This document shows positions 1-12,164 of a DNA stretch of 64,000 nt, in pieces. The notes beneath the pieces were generated by a model. That model saw only the letters and a program-made list of their open reading frames with translations, ran no database searches and was not told the origin of the DNA. Position 1 is the stretch's first letter. Every line of letters starts with the position of its first letter. Made by a program: the position numbers and the translations under genes. Source of the stretch: Liquidambar formosana (lineage: Eukaryota > Streptophyta > Magnoliopsida > Saxifragales > Altingiaceae); the NCBI GenBank assembly GCA_039720395.1, contig CM077820.1, positions 17,257,923-17,321,922 of the forward strand. The letters are read 5' to 3'.

Positions 1-360
1 AGTGCGACCTTCATAGCAAGGAAGTCCATTAGAAGAAGCCCTGATATCAACTTGATCGGGCAAAAAGTCAAAGACGGGTCTGGAACACCACGTGCCTTTG
101 GGTCAAGGGAGATGAATGATGGTGGATCCCCAGGCCTGACAAAAGAGACCTTAGATAGTTCAGAAGGACTTTGATTGGTTGTGTGCAAAGAAGGGAGTTG
201 AGATCTGTAGCTTCCAGTCCCTACAGACCCCTGTGAACCTGAAAAGTGATTTTGCAGGAAGGAAGGGGAGGGCATGCTCCCTTATTATGTCTTTGAGGTC
301 TAAGTAGATTTTACTGTTCATAGCTCCAAGGAACCTGCCTGGCTTCTTTCCCCGGTCCAT
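1..360 (-). pseudogene. F-box protein pseudogene, cut by the window edge
   Basis: Reading the minus strand from an ATG at 360, the first 66 codons give an F-box-like segment (LPFLPAKSLFRFTGVCRDWK), the part that would bind a SKP1-type adaptor in an SCF ubiquitin ligase. The frame then stops at about 160. Shifting one frame restores a family-like stretch (GDPPSFISLDPKARGVPDPS), and a second shift near 55 restores VDIRASSNGLPCYEGRT, like the start of the F-box-associated region. Two frameshifts in about 300 bases mark it as a pseudogene. It continues beyond base 1, so its C-terminal part is not visible. It belongs to a different F-box subfamily from the three paralogues further right. An intron explaining one shift cannot be excluded, but two exact frame changes inside conserved sequence favour decay. 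Confidence 0.7.
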
Positions 361-869
361 CTAACTTTTGGTTAAATGATTCTCCTTCAATTGAACTACA
401 ATCAGAATTCAAAGTCCATAAGAAAGGAAACTGAGAAACTTACATACAAAAAATAACAATAACGAAAATAGAAAGCAAAGATTACCTCATTCATCCAAGT
501 GGTTGTCAAGAGCATTACAAGTTGGTTTTGAGAACATGCAGTGATTTAGGATTTAGGATTTAGGACAGAGGTTTAGTTCTCAGTTCGTCTTAAACTCACA
601 ATATTTCACATCCATGTTATTTAGATAAACCAAAAGGCAACAGTATCCCTTTTTTTTATGGTGGGGTGAGGGGTTGTAATTTGAATTTATCAACACCCCA
701 AAAAAAAAAAAAAAAAAAAAAAAAAGGGATGAACTACATGGCTCAAAACAAGCACAAACATTAATTTGACAGGAAAAATAGGAATTCAATTTAATTTCTA
801 AAAGGGCCCAACAAACTGCTCCTCAAGAGGACAACTAAGACCTAAATGATGTTGAAGGACATTAAGACC

Positions 870-1174
870 TTTAAGCTTAGAGAGCTTTGGGGATTGAACA
901 AAAAATTTGGCCCAATGGGGTCACCACATTCTTCATGACCCAAGAAGAAATTTCCTCTGGATTCTTCCAAGGATTCCTTGCCTCACGGATTTCTACCTCA
1001 TCGTCAACACTGGTTCTTGAACCAAAGATAAAGAACTGGGAGATTCATCATTTACACTACTTCTAGCTTCCGTCCTTGGGCCCCAAAGGACCTTGGACTG
1101 ATTGGACCTTCTATTCCGAAAGTTAATACTAGGGTGATCATGGCTTGGATGAGAGAGCCTATTAAGATCTACAG
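870..1174 (-). other. Possible degenerate coding segment, unidentified
   Basis: On the minus strand an open stretch begins after a stop at about 1180 and reads through about 45 codons (including NRLSHPSHDHPSINFRNRRS). A frameshift near 1010 then leads into a second open stretch (EIREARNPWKNPEEISSWVM) that ends at a stop near 900. The composition looks more protein-like than the surrounding AT-rich DNA. I do not recognise the family. It could be a decayed exon, a captured gene fragment or chance. Confidence 0.25.
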
Positions 1175-2320
1175 CTTTTTAGAGAGCGCATCAAATAAAT
1201 TTGAATATAAAGTAACTGAGACGCCATCGATTGTGTCTCACAAATAATTTTGTGAATAAACCCTTCTTTGTGAATAAGAAAATTTTAGAAAATGGAAATC
1301 AGCTTCACAAATGAAATTGAAAATTAAAAACAAAAGTATTTCATGAATTTCTAAAATTCATCCTATGAAATCAATTACGGTGCTGATCTAAGTTTTTTAA
1401 ATGGCCCCATTCAAGAAGATGAATTTATACCTTCAATACTATGCAAATTACAATGAATCCATTTGGACAACCAAACATGCCATTATAGATTCACAATGGG
1501 CCTTAACTTCCTTAAACATTTTGGAAATACCAAACCAACCTTGAGGTGGAATATTCAACTGAATAGATTCTCCATGAGAGACCCTAGAAAAAGACTCACC
1601 TAAATTCAGTTGATGCTTCAGGACCTAATTTTGCTTGACAGCTTTATCACAAAAGGTCACAACAATGACTGAAGAGATTGCAATAGCTACATACCTCACA
1701 ACTGTAAGAGTATCAAGGTAACATAAAAATAACAGATGAATAAGGGAGGGCTTAATAGTGGCCACATTTTTTACCTAGTAGATGATCCATGAATAGCAAC
1801 CACGTACATACTGATTCTTTTCAAATTTACGTAATATGTTATAGAGACACATTAGTGGTATAAATCCAGAACTAAAACAAGGGATGGTCAAACCTAAAAA
1901 AAATTGAGACAAACTCTTAAAACTCAAAAGCACAAGATTGTTAAAACAGGGATGCGGTCAAAACACAGAAATCTTTTTTGATTGATATGTTTGTGATAGC
2001 CTAACCATCAACCAAAATAACAAGACAGATTGGACCTCTTTCTTGTAAATTCAAAATCTTGTTGTCTCAAATCCCCTAGCCTTCTTACTGCATATCAAAT
2101 CATTAGAGATAAGAAACAAGTTCAAAACCATTTTTAGCTTGACATGTTCACAATTTTCTAACCATCAAGACATATTAAACCTTTTTTTTTCCTGTAAACA
2201 TAATCATTTTTACAAAATTAACTGGCTAGAAGTTCAAACATTACAATAATTGAAGAAAAAAAATATAAACATAAACCCCAAATTTGCAGAAGAAGAGAAG
2301 CGATGGAGAAGATAAAACAT
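1175..2320. other. AT-rich intergenic DNA with a MITE-like fragment
   Basis: No supported gene. Around 1415-1530 the sequence shares the string GATGAATTTATACCTTCAATACT with the MITE at 43850-44159, so a diverged fragment of that family may be present. The remainder shows no clear structure. Confidence 0.4.
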
Positions 2321-2690
2321 TCATATTGTACTGACCAAAGATAAACCTTTGTCTTTGACCCCGAGCACCCCTGTTCGGGAGAAGAAGATGCCCTCCGTTA
2401 GAGAACTTGAAGGCATTGCTAATGTTGCCCTAAATCATGCAATGCGTGTCGCACCCACAAGACAAAATACAAAGCTTTAGATTGTGATAGTGAACACCGC
2501 CAGATGTACTCTTTCAAGGTTTGCAGGAAGAGGGAGGAATCAGCAACAGTATCGGCGCTATGTGGTTTGTGTGTTTGCTGAGAAGAGGGTTAGGGCTTGA
2601 GAGATGGGATGGTGAACTTGACAGTGGTTAAGATCTGAGAGAGTGATAGAGAGAGATAGTGTGTGGGAGTTGAGGGGAAAAAAATTTGGC
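2321..2690 (-). other. Possible plant-type leader and short first exon
   Basis: The minus strand has a pyrimidine-rich stretch with CTCTCTCT runs and AACCCTA near 2560-2690, typical of plant 5' untranslated leaders. It is followed by an ATG at 2416 opening only 31 codons (MPSSSLTEGIFFSRTGVLGV...) to a stop at 2321. A potential GTCAGT donor lies just before the stop, so this might be exon 1 of a gene whose later exons I cannot identify. Low confidence. Confidence 0.2.
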
Positions 2691-3698
2691 ATAAAAATTT
2701 GTGGTTAAACAAGTTTACAAGTTAAAGTCTTGAAACAAAAGAACTCAATCTAAACATTCTACTGTTAAGTTTTGGTTGGAGGAGTTTGCTTCCTGGTGCA
2801 GCCAGGCTACTCAATAATTTTTAAGGCTCAATCCAATCAAGCTATAATTGGGAAACCAGAATATTAGAAGACAAATCACATTTGAGAATTATCAGCCCAT
2901 TTCTAGCAAATAAGACAGCAAAGGAGAGCCATTCGTGCACCCCATACAATCGAACACCATATCCTAGAATCTAATTTTCTTTAACAGGACAAGCCTTATA
3001 GGACTAAGAAGATACAAGGTCTAATATGCACTACTAATTTTTAAGCGCAATCCAATATGCATGCATACAAAGCAAACAAGAATGGCATAGGAAGACAAAT
3101 TTACATAAACCAATTACAAAGAACATGCCTTCCTTTTGGGTTTGTGATGCTACAGCCAAAAAAAACAAAAGCTAGTTGCCAAATATCCTGTTCAAATTTC
3201 AAGAAACAAGCAACAGAACTAGATAGATTGATTAGTGGGATGTTCCTCAATTTTCTTCCACTGTGTATCAACCACAAACAAAAAAGGAACTTTTTTTGAT
3301 AAGGTAACAAAAAAAAAGAACTTATAATTAAACTAGGAAAGGGTCACGTGCCTTGCACGTGCATATTGGCATTTGCTTATTTGTCCATTGTGTTATTGAA
3401 TCAAGCTAAACATGTTGCATTGTTTATTTGTTTCATGTAGGTACACTAACGTCTACACCATGATAAATTCATAATCCACAGCAATAGACACAGCACAATT
3501 GGTAAAAATCCAACATTAATGTTGCTGTTGTATCTTATTCTTCTTGCTATTGAACCAATAAATAATTTTTGTAAAGGTTATATCTCACAACTATTAAAGT
3601 AAGCAAACCACATTTGTATAATAAAGTGCCAATTCACAACTACAATATTAGCCAAGTTAGAATTTAATGTAAAAGTGACAACAGGAGGTGGTAATATA
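2691..3698. other. Intergenic DNA, nothing supported
   Basis: AT-rich sequence without a credible reading frame. Two CACGTG hexamers lie 11 bp apart near 3343-3361, which could be chance or a repeat terminus. Confidence 0.5.
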
Positions 3699-3850
3699 TA
3701 TTTTTTTATAAGAAACAACTTGTATTAATCAGAAAAGAAAAGTACAGTTTTGGACAAGGAGTCTGAAATAAGAGAACAAGAAACAAAACAAGGCCCAACC
3801 CCAACAGAACCACCAATCCAATCAGCCAAACAAAACCAAAATAGGAGGTG
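3699..3850 (-). repeat. LINE/SINE-like 3' tail remnant
   Basis: The minus strand ends in TTAATACAAGTTGTTTCTTATAAAAAAA, resembling the A-rich 3' ends of plant non-LTR retroelements, preceded by GT-rich non-coding sequence. No reverse transcriptase is visible, so only a tail would remain. A similar TTTTTTTGATAAGGTAACAAAAAA string lies at about 3290. Confidence 0.3.
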
Positions 3851-5472
3851 GTAATGTGTGGAAGAAACTTCCCATAATTGATTAGCAAATAACCTTAACA
3901 TGATACCTATGGATTTGACATGTGAGGGCAACATGTGGCATTCCCAAACATGTTCATTTTTGTGTGGAAATCATCATAACATTACTAATAGTTCTCTAAA
4001 CCAGCCCATAATTGGAGATCTTTTACAAGGAAGTTGCAAATCCAAGGAACAACAGTCACCTTTGTTTAAGTCAAGACACAACCTTTGATGGCAGTCCAAC
4101 GCACTTAAGAGATAGTGAGGACCATGAGACCTCAACTTTGCTTCCTTTTGAGATGAAAATTCAGCCACTTTCTGCTTCTAATACCAGAGGAAACATTTAC
4201 AAATAGACTGCAATACAAGGGAAGCATAAGTAAGAGCACACAAATAAAAATTCTCTAGTATTGAATTGTAAGACAATGCAAAGGGACTCCTATTATTTTT
4301 TAATTCCTTGTATGTAGGCCTTAGAGAGAGGGCCAAGAAAAGTTGAGAAAATGAGAAAATGAAAAATTATAAGGCCTTTAATCATAAGACCTTTAATCAT
4401 AAGACTAAATAAATAAATAAATTATATTGAGAAAATGAATAGATTTAACTAATACTTTTATCATCTGATCTAATTTATCCAATGCTTTACTGAAACCAAA
4501 TATAAATATAAACAAGACAGTGGAGGGGTTTAAAATGTATCCTTAGCTGCTTATAAAAATAAAATGACCTTATTTGAATGGTATAAAAAAACATTAAACT
4601 TGTTATGCAAACTAAAGTGACCGCAATCAATTTCCTTGGATGTCCAAAAATCTAATGAATTACATATCCTGCAGAATATAGTGTACAAGTTCATGTCAAT
4701 CAATTTCATCACTAAACATGCTTATATAGGACAATCACCAAACAATTTAATTTTTCATCATGAGCAACAATCCTGACTAATTAATAGTACTAAATTCCCC
4801 TTGCATGCAGTCATCAAAAGCTTTATAATCTTCACTCAATAGTTCGTTCAATGTATGCATAGAGCGAGACAAAAAAGGTCTTTCATTGGGTCTATCTCTA
4901 TATCCATGATAATGTCTTGATAGGCCTTCCAGTTTTTATATTTCTCCTTCATGATTTACTCTGACATGACCAACAGATGATAATTAGGTGTGCTACTAAT
5001 ATTTACCTGCTCATAGCCCCATAGCCAATTCCCTAATAAAAATGGGAAAATGCACTGTCAAGCTCTTACACATGTACATAAATCATGGCTGTGGGCTGTG
5101 GTTTTATGGACAATAAAGAACATTGTTATAAAATTTAATCAAAACTAACTTCCTGAAGGAGAGGGTTTAGTAGCTGATCAAATAATAATCATTGGAACTT
5201 TCCAGATTAAGTTAATATAATAAAATATAGGTGAATTAGCTCATTAAAACTTGCCACGATTTCAATATTAAGTCTATTCCAGATTAAGTTTATCATGGGT
5301 TGCTTTGATTCTCTTCAAAATAAGCAGCAAAGTAAACAAAATTCATAAGTTCTTCATAGAATTGAATTAGATTTATTCAAAGAATTCAAGGTAACACAAA
5401 AATTAATGTCAGACTACTATAATATAAGCAAATCATATTATGAAAAAAAGGACATAGCTGAAATCCAAGAAA
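3851..5472. other. Intergenic DNA, nothing supported
   Basis: AT-rich sequence with only short shadow frames and no recognisable domain. Confidence 0.5.
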
Positions 5473-5556
5473 CCTTAGAACTAAAATACTAGATCTGAAG
5501 CCCCATAACTAAAATCCTAGATCTGAAGCCTTAGAACTAAAATCCTAGATTTGAAA
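5473..5556. repeat. Short tandem repeat, three 28-bp units
   Basis: Three consecutive units of the form CCTTAGAACTAAAATCCTAG followed by ATCTGAAG begin at 5473, 5501 and 5529, with a few substitutions among them. Confidence 0.8.
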
Positions 5557-6313
5557 CTCGAGCTTTACATACCTGACAGAGATGATTAGAAAGAGGAATT
5601 TTGTAAAGAAAGAACAAAAGAACAACATAATAAAAAAGAAAATAGAACAAGAAAACAAAACAATGAACTCACCGGACAAGGCCGCGATGGGAGCAACGAC
5701 GTTGACGGTAGCAACAGTGATGCCGACAGTGGAAACAGGGGCTGCGAGGATGGCGATGACGGCATGCATATATGATGAATGGTGCGAAGGTTTTTGGAGA
5801 AACAGAGGAGGGCAGTGCAAGGAAAGATGTAGATCTGGGGAAAAAAAGGAAAAGAAAAAAAAGAGAAACAGAGGATTGACAATGATTTTGGTAAGAGAAA
5901 GCCAAATAAAAAAATAAAAATAAAAACTAAAACCCTAGACCTGAAACATTGCACCAAATTACGGACTTGATGAATGTGAGTTGAGGAAAAACTCGGTGAG
6001 AAAAGGAGGAAAAAAATAGTGAATTCACTGACGGTGGTGACAACTGAAACGATGAGGGCTGCAACGATGAGATGGTGACGGTTGCAGCGATGAGGGCTGC
6101 AACGGTGATGATAGTGGCGATGCCGAGAGAGACCACAGTGTTGGGCGACGGCAACAGTGACGGCAGCCTTGGGCGACTACGACGGTAAGGATGAGGGCTG
6201 TGGTGACTAATGCGTGAGGGCTTTGTGCCGAGGGATGGAGATTGGAGAGAGAGAACGCTTGTCTTAAAAGGAGATCGTGGAGGTGCCACGGGAAGAAAGC
6301 CTTTAGAGGGTGA

Positions 6314-6523
6314 ATTGATGACCGGTTTTTTAAAACTAGTCATCTTTTGCTATACTATTTTTAAAAAACAGTCATCTTTATTTTTTTAAAGATGACTGTT
6401 TTAAGTTTGATCTTAAATGCTAGTCATCTTTTCACTTTAAAAATCAAAAGATGACTGGTTTTTAAAAAACGGTCATCTTTTTAAATTCTAAAAGCGTCAG
6501 CTATCAAACTTTTTCTTATAGTG
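6314..6523. mobile_element. CACTA (En/Spm)-type right terminus with subterminal repeats
   Basis: The reverse complement of 6497-6523 begins CACTATAAGAAAAAGTTTGA, the typical start of a plant CACTA transposon. Inward of it, at least six copies of a GATGACTG(G/T)TTTT motif occur in both orientations between 6314 and 6485, as expected for subterminal transposase-binding repeats. The left end was not found up to base 1, and no transposase is visible, so the element is probably truncated or its left end diverged. GC-rich, repetitive sequence at 5680-6290 may be its internal part. Confidence 0.6.
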
Positions 6524-7587
6524 GCTTCTCCCAAATTGCATGTCATCCCAGATTTTATTAACGAATAACTTAAACAGTAATGTCCAAATCAATTCATTTG
6601 TAAATCGACTAAATTCTTCTCACTATTTTCAAGAGAAATAGCATAGCGAACTGCAATAAGCATTAGAAGACCTTCTTTGTTGAGAATGCCTCCTAAATCC
6701 TAATGCAACCTATATTGAGAGAGTTGAATCCAAGCCTACGATGAAGAAATGAGTTCCTAACTCCACAGGTCAAACTTGATCTACAAACTCTACATGTAAA
6801 ATGAAGAATCCAGCCCCTATAATGCGTTCCAATACGTCAAAATGAGGTGTGAGAGTCAAAATCCCTTGCATGCAAGCCAAACTCCACTCTCTCTCCTCCA
6901 TACACACATTCTCTATCATATCTCTCCCCTTCTCTCTAAGTATTTTGAGGCGAAAATGGCTAAAATGGAGTGTTAGAGTCGGGCTTGGGGTACTTAAGGG
7001 ATGATTGGATCGAAGCACATGCGTCATTTGACGCATTTTTTTCCAGGAGTGCTTTCTGCCTACCTCTGATTGATCAACCTCAAGTCAATCAATCGGTCTA
7101 AGACAAATTTGCCCAAATTCAAATAAAAATGCATATCTAAGCCATTTATGCTCATCTAACATGCATATCATGAAAAAATAAGATTTAACTACGTGTCATA
7201 CATCATCAACATCATCACAATCATCAGGTGTCAAGCACATGTAAGCTAATGCTTGACAAAACAACTAATAATTATGTAATTAAATTAATTTAATGATATG
7301 GGCGTTACACCTAAGGTGAGCCTATGTAAGCAACTAGTTGTAAGAATGGCCACTTGACTAGTATTTCAATATGTTTTCAAATTAAAATAATTTTCAATAA
7401 CCAAATTGACACACCGGGCTCAAGTAGGAGAATGTAAGAATTTTTATTTATGGGCCAATGGTCAAATTGTTGTTTGTGCAAACTATATATTAGTGTCACT
7501 AATTTTACCAGAAATTTTAATGTAGTGCATAAATTTTTAATTTATCCAATTTAATACACTAGCTATACCTTAGTGTTTCAATGTGGG
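6524..7587. other. Intergenic DNA, possibly part of an older LTR
   Basis: No gene. Near 7420-7440 a purine-rich string (AAGTAGGAGAA) is followed by TGTAAGAATT, resembling a polypurine tract next to an LTR start. If so, the Athila-like element at 7593 inserted into an older LTR whose remainder continues after 13996. This reading is tentative. Confidence 0.3.
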
Positions 7588-7592
7588 TAAAT

Positions 7593-8810
7593 TGCTGCGA
7601 CTTTAATAATGCTCCCAAGTGCAGGATGTCACGAAGTAATAAATTGTCGGTGAGTTCGAGGTCGAACCACAAGGAAGGGGAATAATTAGCAGAGAAGATT
7701 AAGAAAATATTTTAAAAATTTAGTTGCTTGATTGCAAAGAATTAATTTGATTGAAAACAATAAGTTAAAAGCACTAAGGTTCAGAAGTCCACTCATAACA
7801 AATATTAGATATTTGCTAACTACTCAATTTTATAACTCAACTGAGATTCATACGAAGGATGACCCCAGTCCGATGATGTAACAATTAATTTTATTCAAAA
7901 CAATTCTAAAAATATGGATTCATAAGATTGATTGATTTAATGCATGAGAAAACTAGTAATTTAATTCGCAGAGAATTCTAAGCATTCACCGTACCCAGAG
8001 TTAACGATAAATAAAAGAATTATACAGAATAAATGCCTTACAAAATAATCAAAATCGATCAAAATTATAAAACCTTACATTAAATCCATGAAAGAGTCAT
8101 TAAACAAATATCAAATAATTGTTGTGGCTTCACTTCTAACCTTAGCAAAAAGTTTAGCTACTCATGATAATTGAAAACTAAAGAAAGGTAGAAGAAGAGG
8201 AACAAGAGAGAGGTCCTCCTAGAAGAGAATAAGAGAAGTAATATATATAGGTGTAGCCACCTTTTCCTTTCCATGTGCTCTTACGGTTTCCAAGAGAAAG
8301 AGGAGAAAAATTAGGAAACAAATTGGGAATCCCGGTTTTTTCCAGCAAGGCTAACTTGTGACCCGTTTTTGACCTACTAAATGTTGAAATCACGAAATAT
8401 TCGTGAAATACAGTATTGTAGGGCTTCAAATCAGCTTTCCAGGGACACCAATTTTGCATCAATTGGACTTCGGAGTCAAAAGTTATGGCCAAAATACGGT
8501 AACTGCTCCAAACTTCCTTTTTAATCTTCTTTCCAACTTTGGGGTTGCCAATTCCTTTACTAAAATTTTCTAAAATTAATGCACTTCACCCTTAGAAAGC
8601 TTCTATATAGTTCCAAATAAATTTAGAATGCTTGACCATAGGAAATTGGCTTCCTACAAAAATAAAACACGCATTAATATACAACTTTAAGCATAAGGGC
8701 ATATATCAAGAGAATTCATGTATAATGTGTAAAATGCGGAATTAAGAGCCAAATAAATGTGATAATACCTACTAAAAGTATAACATTAATGCAACTTTAA
8801 GCTATTATCA
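7593..8810 (-). repeat. Full-length LTR (3' LTR of the Athila-like element)
   Basis: Begins TGCTGCGACTTTAATAATGC and ends CTATTATCA next to the polypurine tract. Its last 301 bp (8510-8810) match 13691-13991. Confidence 0.8.
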
Positions 8811-8820
8811 CACCCCCCAA
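8811..8820 (-). promoter_or_regulatory. Polypurine tract of the Athila-like element
   Basis: Read on the minus strand this is TTGGGGGGTG, directly before the LTR start TGATAATAGC, the position at which plus-strand DNA synthesis is primed. Confidence 0.75.
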
Positions 8821-10501
8821 CCAGCATATTGCTAGTCCCTAGCAATTAAAGCGACTGAAATAGTTTTCTTCAAAAGAAAAACTCAAAGCATGGCTACTAA
8901 TTTCATCACCTTAGCAAAAGAATTAGTTAAAAGTTCAGAACACTCGCAACTATTAAAAACATCCCAATGAATTCGAAAACTCATTGTGTGTGAAGAATTT
9001 AACCAACACAAATATAAACCCAATTTCAAGGTAAAGCACAACCCAAATCTCTATCCTAAATATGCTTCAACTCAAATCTCATAAGGATTACACTCAACAA
9101 AATAATGCACTCTGAATAGGGTAATATTCTTGAGTATATGTGAGTAGAATAATGTAGAGCAAGAACAAGAATCTCACATATAAAATATTTGAAAAACACT
9201 ATCACAAGGAAGAATCATATAGTCTCATGAAAGGAATGCCAAATACTAAGAATGTACACCACACATTACATTATAGCTCAGTCATGTCAATATCCAAACC
9301 ATACTATCCTCGAAATCAAATAGGACTTTTAATAGGATGTAATGTTGGGATAAAAGAAGGAATTGAAACAAAAAGGTTATGGTGATGGTAAAAAGTGTAT
9401 CCGAGAATGGTAGAAAGAACAAACTCACTTGAAACAATTTTGTATTCAACTTATTCTTCCAAACTTTGGCAATCAAACACTTTTTTTCTTTTTTTCTTTC
9501 TTCACTTCTCAATACTTCACCAACAAAGCTTTCTCTTTCTTTTTCTTTTTTTCTTTCTTTTTTTTTCTTTTCTTTTCTTCTTTTTTTTTTCTCACTTTTT
9601 TTTCACCTTTTTTTTTTAATTTTTTTTAAAAATTTTCCCACCCATTCACCTTATTGAACATTGATAATATCCATTCTCAAAACACTTTAGGAAAAAGGTT
9701 ATGAAAGAAAGGCTAATCAAAAGGCTCAATGGGCTAACTAGTGGTAATGTATCACAAAGAAAAGAAATTTAAGGCTCAAAGAAATCAAAGATGGCCTAAA
9801 ATCATCTCTCAAAGAGTGATATAATTTTTCAATATCCATGACTTCAAAAAAAACAAGTGTGGTATAAAAAATATATTCTCAGCATTCAACCAAAAAGAAG
9901 AAATAATGAGACTAAACAATGAAATTTGAGCGCTTCCAAAAATCAAGGTAAGATTAAATATAATAACCCTCTAAAAAAAATTAGTGGCTCAAATACTCAC
10001 AAGGGCTAAAAGTCTCTACATTTTTATTCATCAAGATTTTTAAAATCATCTTTACCCTTTAATCAAGAATCATATTCATGCGGCTAAAATGCAAGTGCAA
10101 TGTAATCCAAGTATGAAATTCAATGGAAAATTTGAAATAGAAGTAGCATAATGAACTTCAAATTAGATAATCATGCTAAGGCAACAAAATTTTTAAGCCA
10201 AAAATGTGTAAACCACTAAACTTTTTTTTTTTTTTTTGAAAAATAAGATAAACTAACTAAGACCAAAATAAACTAACACAACACCAAAATTCCCTCCCCC
10301 CAACCTAAAAGATACATTGTCCTCAATGTAAACAAAGAAAAACAAAGTAGTAGAGATCATGGAGAGTACCTTGAGGTTTGAACCAAAAAGAAAACAAACA
10401 AACTCTAATACCTGCAAAATGGGTTAGACACGAAAAACACAAAAATAGAAGGGAAAAAAAAATAACTAACTACGACACAAACACTAATACGAATGAACTA
10501 A
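8821..10501 (-). other. Non-coding 3' internal region of the Athila-like element
   Basis: About 1.7 kb between the end of the pol remnant and the polypurine tract, with no supported frame. It includes a long pyrimidine-rich run on the plus strand at about 9480-9625. Athila elements often carry an env-like frame in this place; none is recognisable here. Confidence 0.6.
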
Positions 10502-11206
10502 TTAAGGGTTTGGTAAATCCTGGTAGACAGGATCCACCAAATTAATGGACTCATCCTCAGGTGAAAAATTCTCAAGAAATGGTTTAAGACGTTGTCCATT
10601 AACTTTAAAAACATTACCTTTCTTGGGATTTTCAATCTCAATAGCTCCATGAGGAAAAACAGTTTTAACCACGAATGGTCCTGTCCAATGAGACCTTAGC
10701 TTACCTGGAAACAAATGCAATCTAGAATTATACAAAAGAACTTTTTGAGATGGTTCAAAAGATTTCCTTAAAATATTTTTTTCATGAAAAACTTTCATTC
10801 GTTCTTTGTAAATTTTAAAATTGTCATAAGCATCCCGCCGAATCTCTTCCAAAGAAATTATATGAGTGCACACTAAACGGCTAATTCTTTTAATGGCAGA
10901 AACATTCAATCCTATTGCACCTTTGTGCTCTTTCAAAATTTTCAGCAATTTACCTTCTTGCAAGGGATCAAGTTTAGTAGATATTACCATAGGAAAAATC
11001 TCCTTAGGTCTAAAGAATGCATACTTGAGTTCCACTAGCAAAGGCTTTAATTCCAGTTTAGGCACTTTCTCATTCGATGGCAATAGTTTAAGCTCACGGG
11101 ATGGTAGCTCTTCAAATTTCGGCCTCCGCGCATTCACATCCAATTCCTGTGTAGAATCCAATAGACAATAAAGATATGCAATTTTAGGATTCTCATTAAA
11201 CTCCAA
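10502..11206 (-). pseudogene. Internally deleted pol: pre-RT segment fused to integrase C-terminus
   Basis: A 234-codon frame. Residues 1-121 resemble the linker before reverse transcriptase in Athila polyproteins (KYAFFRPKEIFPMVISTKLD and then THIISLEE). From about residue 122 (IRRDAYDNFKIYKERMKVFH, followed by GKLRSHWTGPFVVKTVFPHG) it matches the far C-terminal end of integrase. Reverse transcriptase, RNase H, the integrase zinc finger and the DDE core, which normally lie between, are absent. The junction at about 10843 keeps the frame open. The upstream protease part is in another frame, with a shift near 11200-11215. Confidence 0.8.
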
Positions 11207-12164
11207 ATCATGAGAATTAATCTAGCAACCTCTAAAGGATCAGAAAAATATGACACATTAAATTGTTTTTGAACAAGTGTATCAATTAAGTTAACTTCAT
11301 GAAAGTCATCATCATCCCTAGGTTCTTTGCAGGTATTAAAAATATTCAATTCTTGAGTCATATTTCCAAAAGACAATTTAAGTATACCACTCCTATAATT
11401 TATTAAAGCATTGGAAGTTGCAAGGAATGGGCGACCCAGAATCACAGGAATTTGAGAACTAGCATTCAAAACAGGATGTGTGTCCAAAACAATAAAATCA
11501 ACAGGAAAGTAAAATTTATCAATTTGGACTAACACATCCTCTACTACTCCCCTAGGTATTTTTACAGAACAGTCCGCGAGCTAAAGAGTTATTTTGGTTG
11601 GTTTTAGCTCACCTAGACCCAACTGTTCATATACTGAATAAGGTAAAAAATTCATGCTAGCCCCAAGATTAAGTAAAGCTTGCTCTATTTTAAAATTACC
11701 AATAACACATGAAATAGTGGGACCACCTGGATCTTTATATTTAGGAGGATTATTGTTTTGAATGATAGCACTCACTTGCTCAGTTAAAAATGCCTTTTTT
11801 TGTACATTAAGCTTACGCTTGACCGTACACAAATCTTTCAAAAACTTAGCATAAGAAGGAATTTGTTTTATTGCATCCAACAAAGGAATGTTGACTTTCA
11901 CTTGTTTAAAGATTTCAAGAATGTCTGCATTCTGATTCACTTTTTGAGGTGGTTGTAATCTTTGAGGAAAAGGAATGAGAATGGGGCATCTCTCAATTTC
12001 ACTTGACTCGGGCTTATTAGATTCATTACTACTCTTTGTTTTTGAAAATTCTTCTTTTTCTTTGTCTTTGGGTGGTGAAATAGTTTTATCAATAACTTTT
12101 CCACTGCAAAGAGTAGTAATGGACTTAACATGCTCAAGTTATGTGTCAGAAAAATTAGAATCAC
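11134..12164 (-). pseudogene. Aspartic protease region of the Athila-like element, broken
   Basis: Two frames (11581-12164 and 11134-11535) make up the protease part of the polyprotein. The first contains GGPTISCVIGNFKIEQALLN followed by LGASMNFLPYSVYEQLGLGE. At the catalytic position the usual D-L-G-A-S reads N-L-G-A-S, so the active-site aspartate appears lost. A TAG at 11580-11582 replaces the glutamine expected before LADCSVKIPRG. The second frame has the typical IPVILGRPFLATSNALINYR block. The missing aspartate, the stop and a later frameshift make it non-functional. Confidence 0.8.

Noticed and set aside
5586..6343. Several 70-140 codon frames on both strands
   Set aside because: Repetitive GACGGTGGCAACG-like wording gives open frames in several phases; no domain, and the region may be CACTA interior.
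9395..9657. Overlapping plus-strand frames rich in Phe and Ser
   Set aside because: They are translations of a pyrimidine-rich run in the non-coding part of the Athila-like element; no domain and low complexity.
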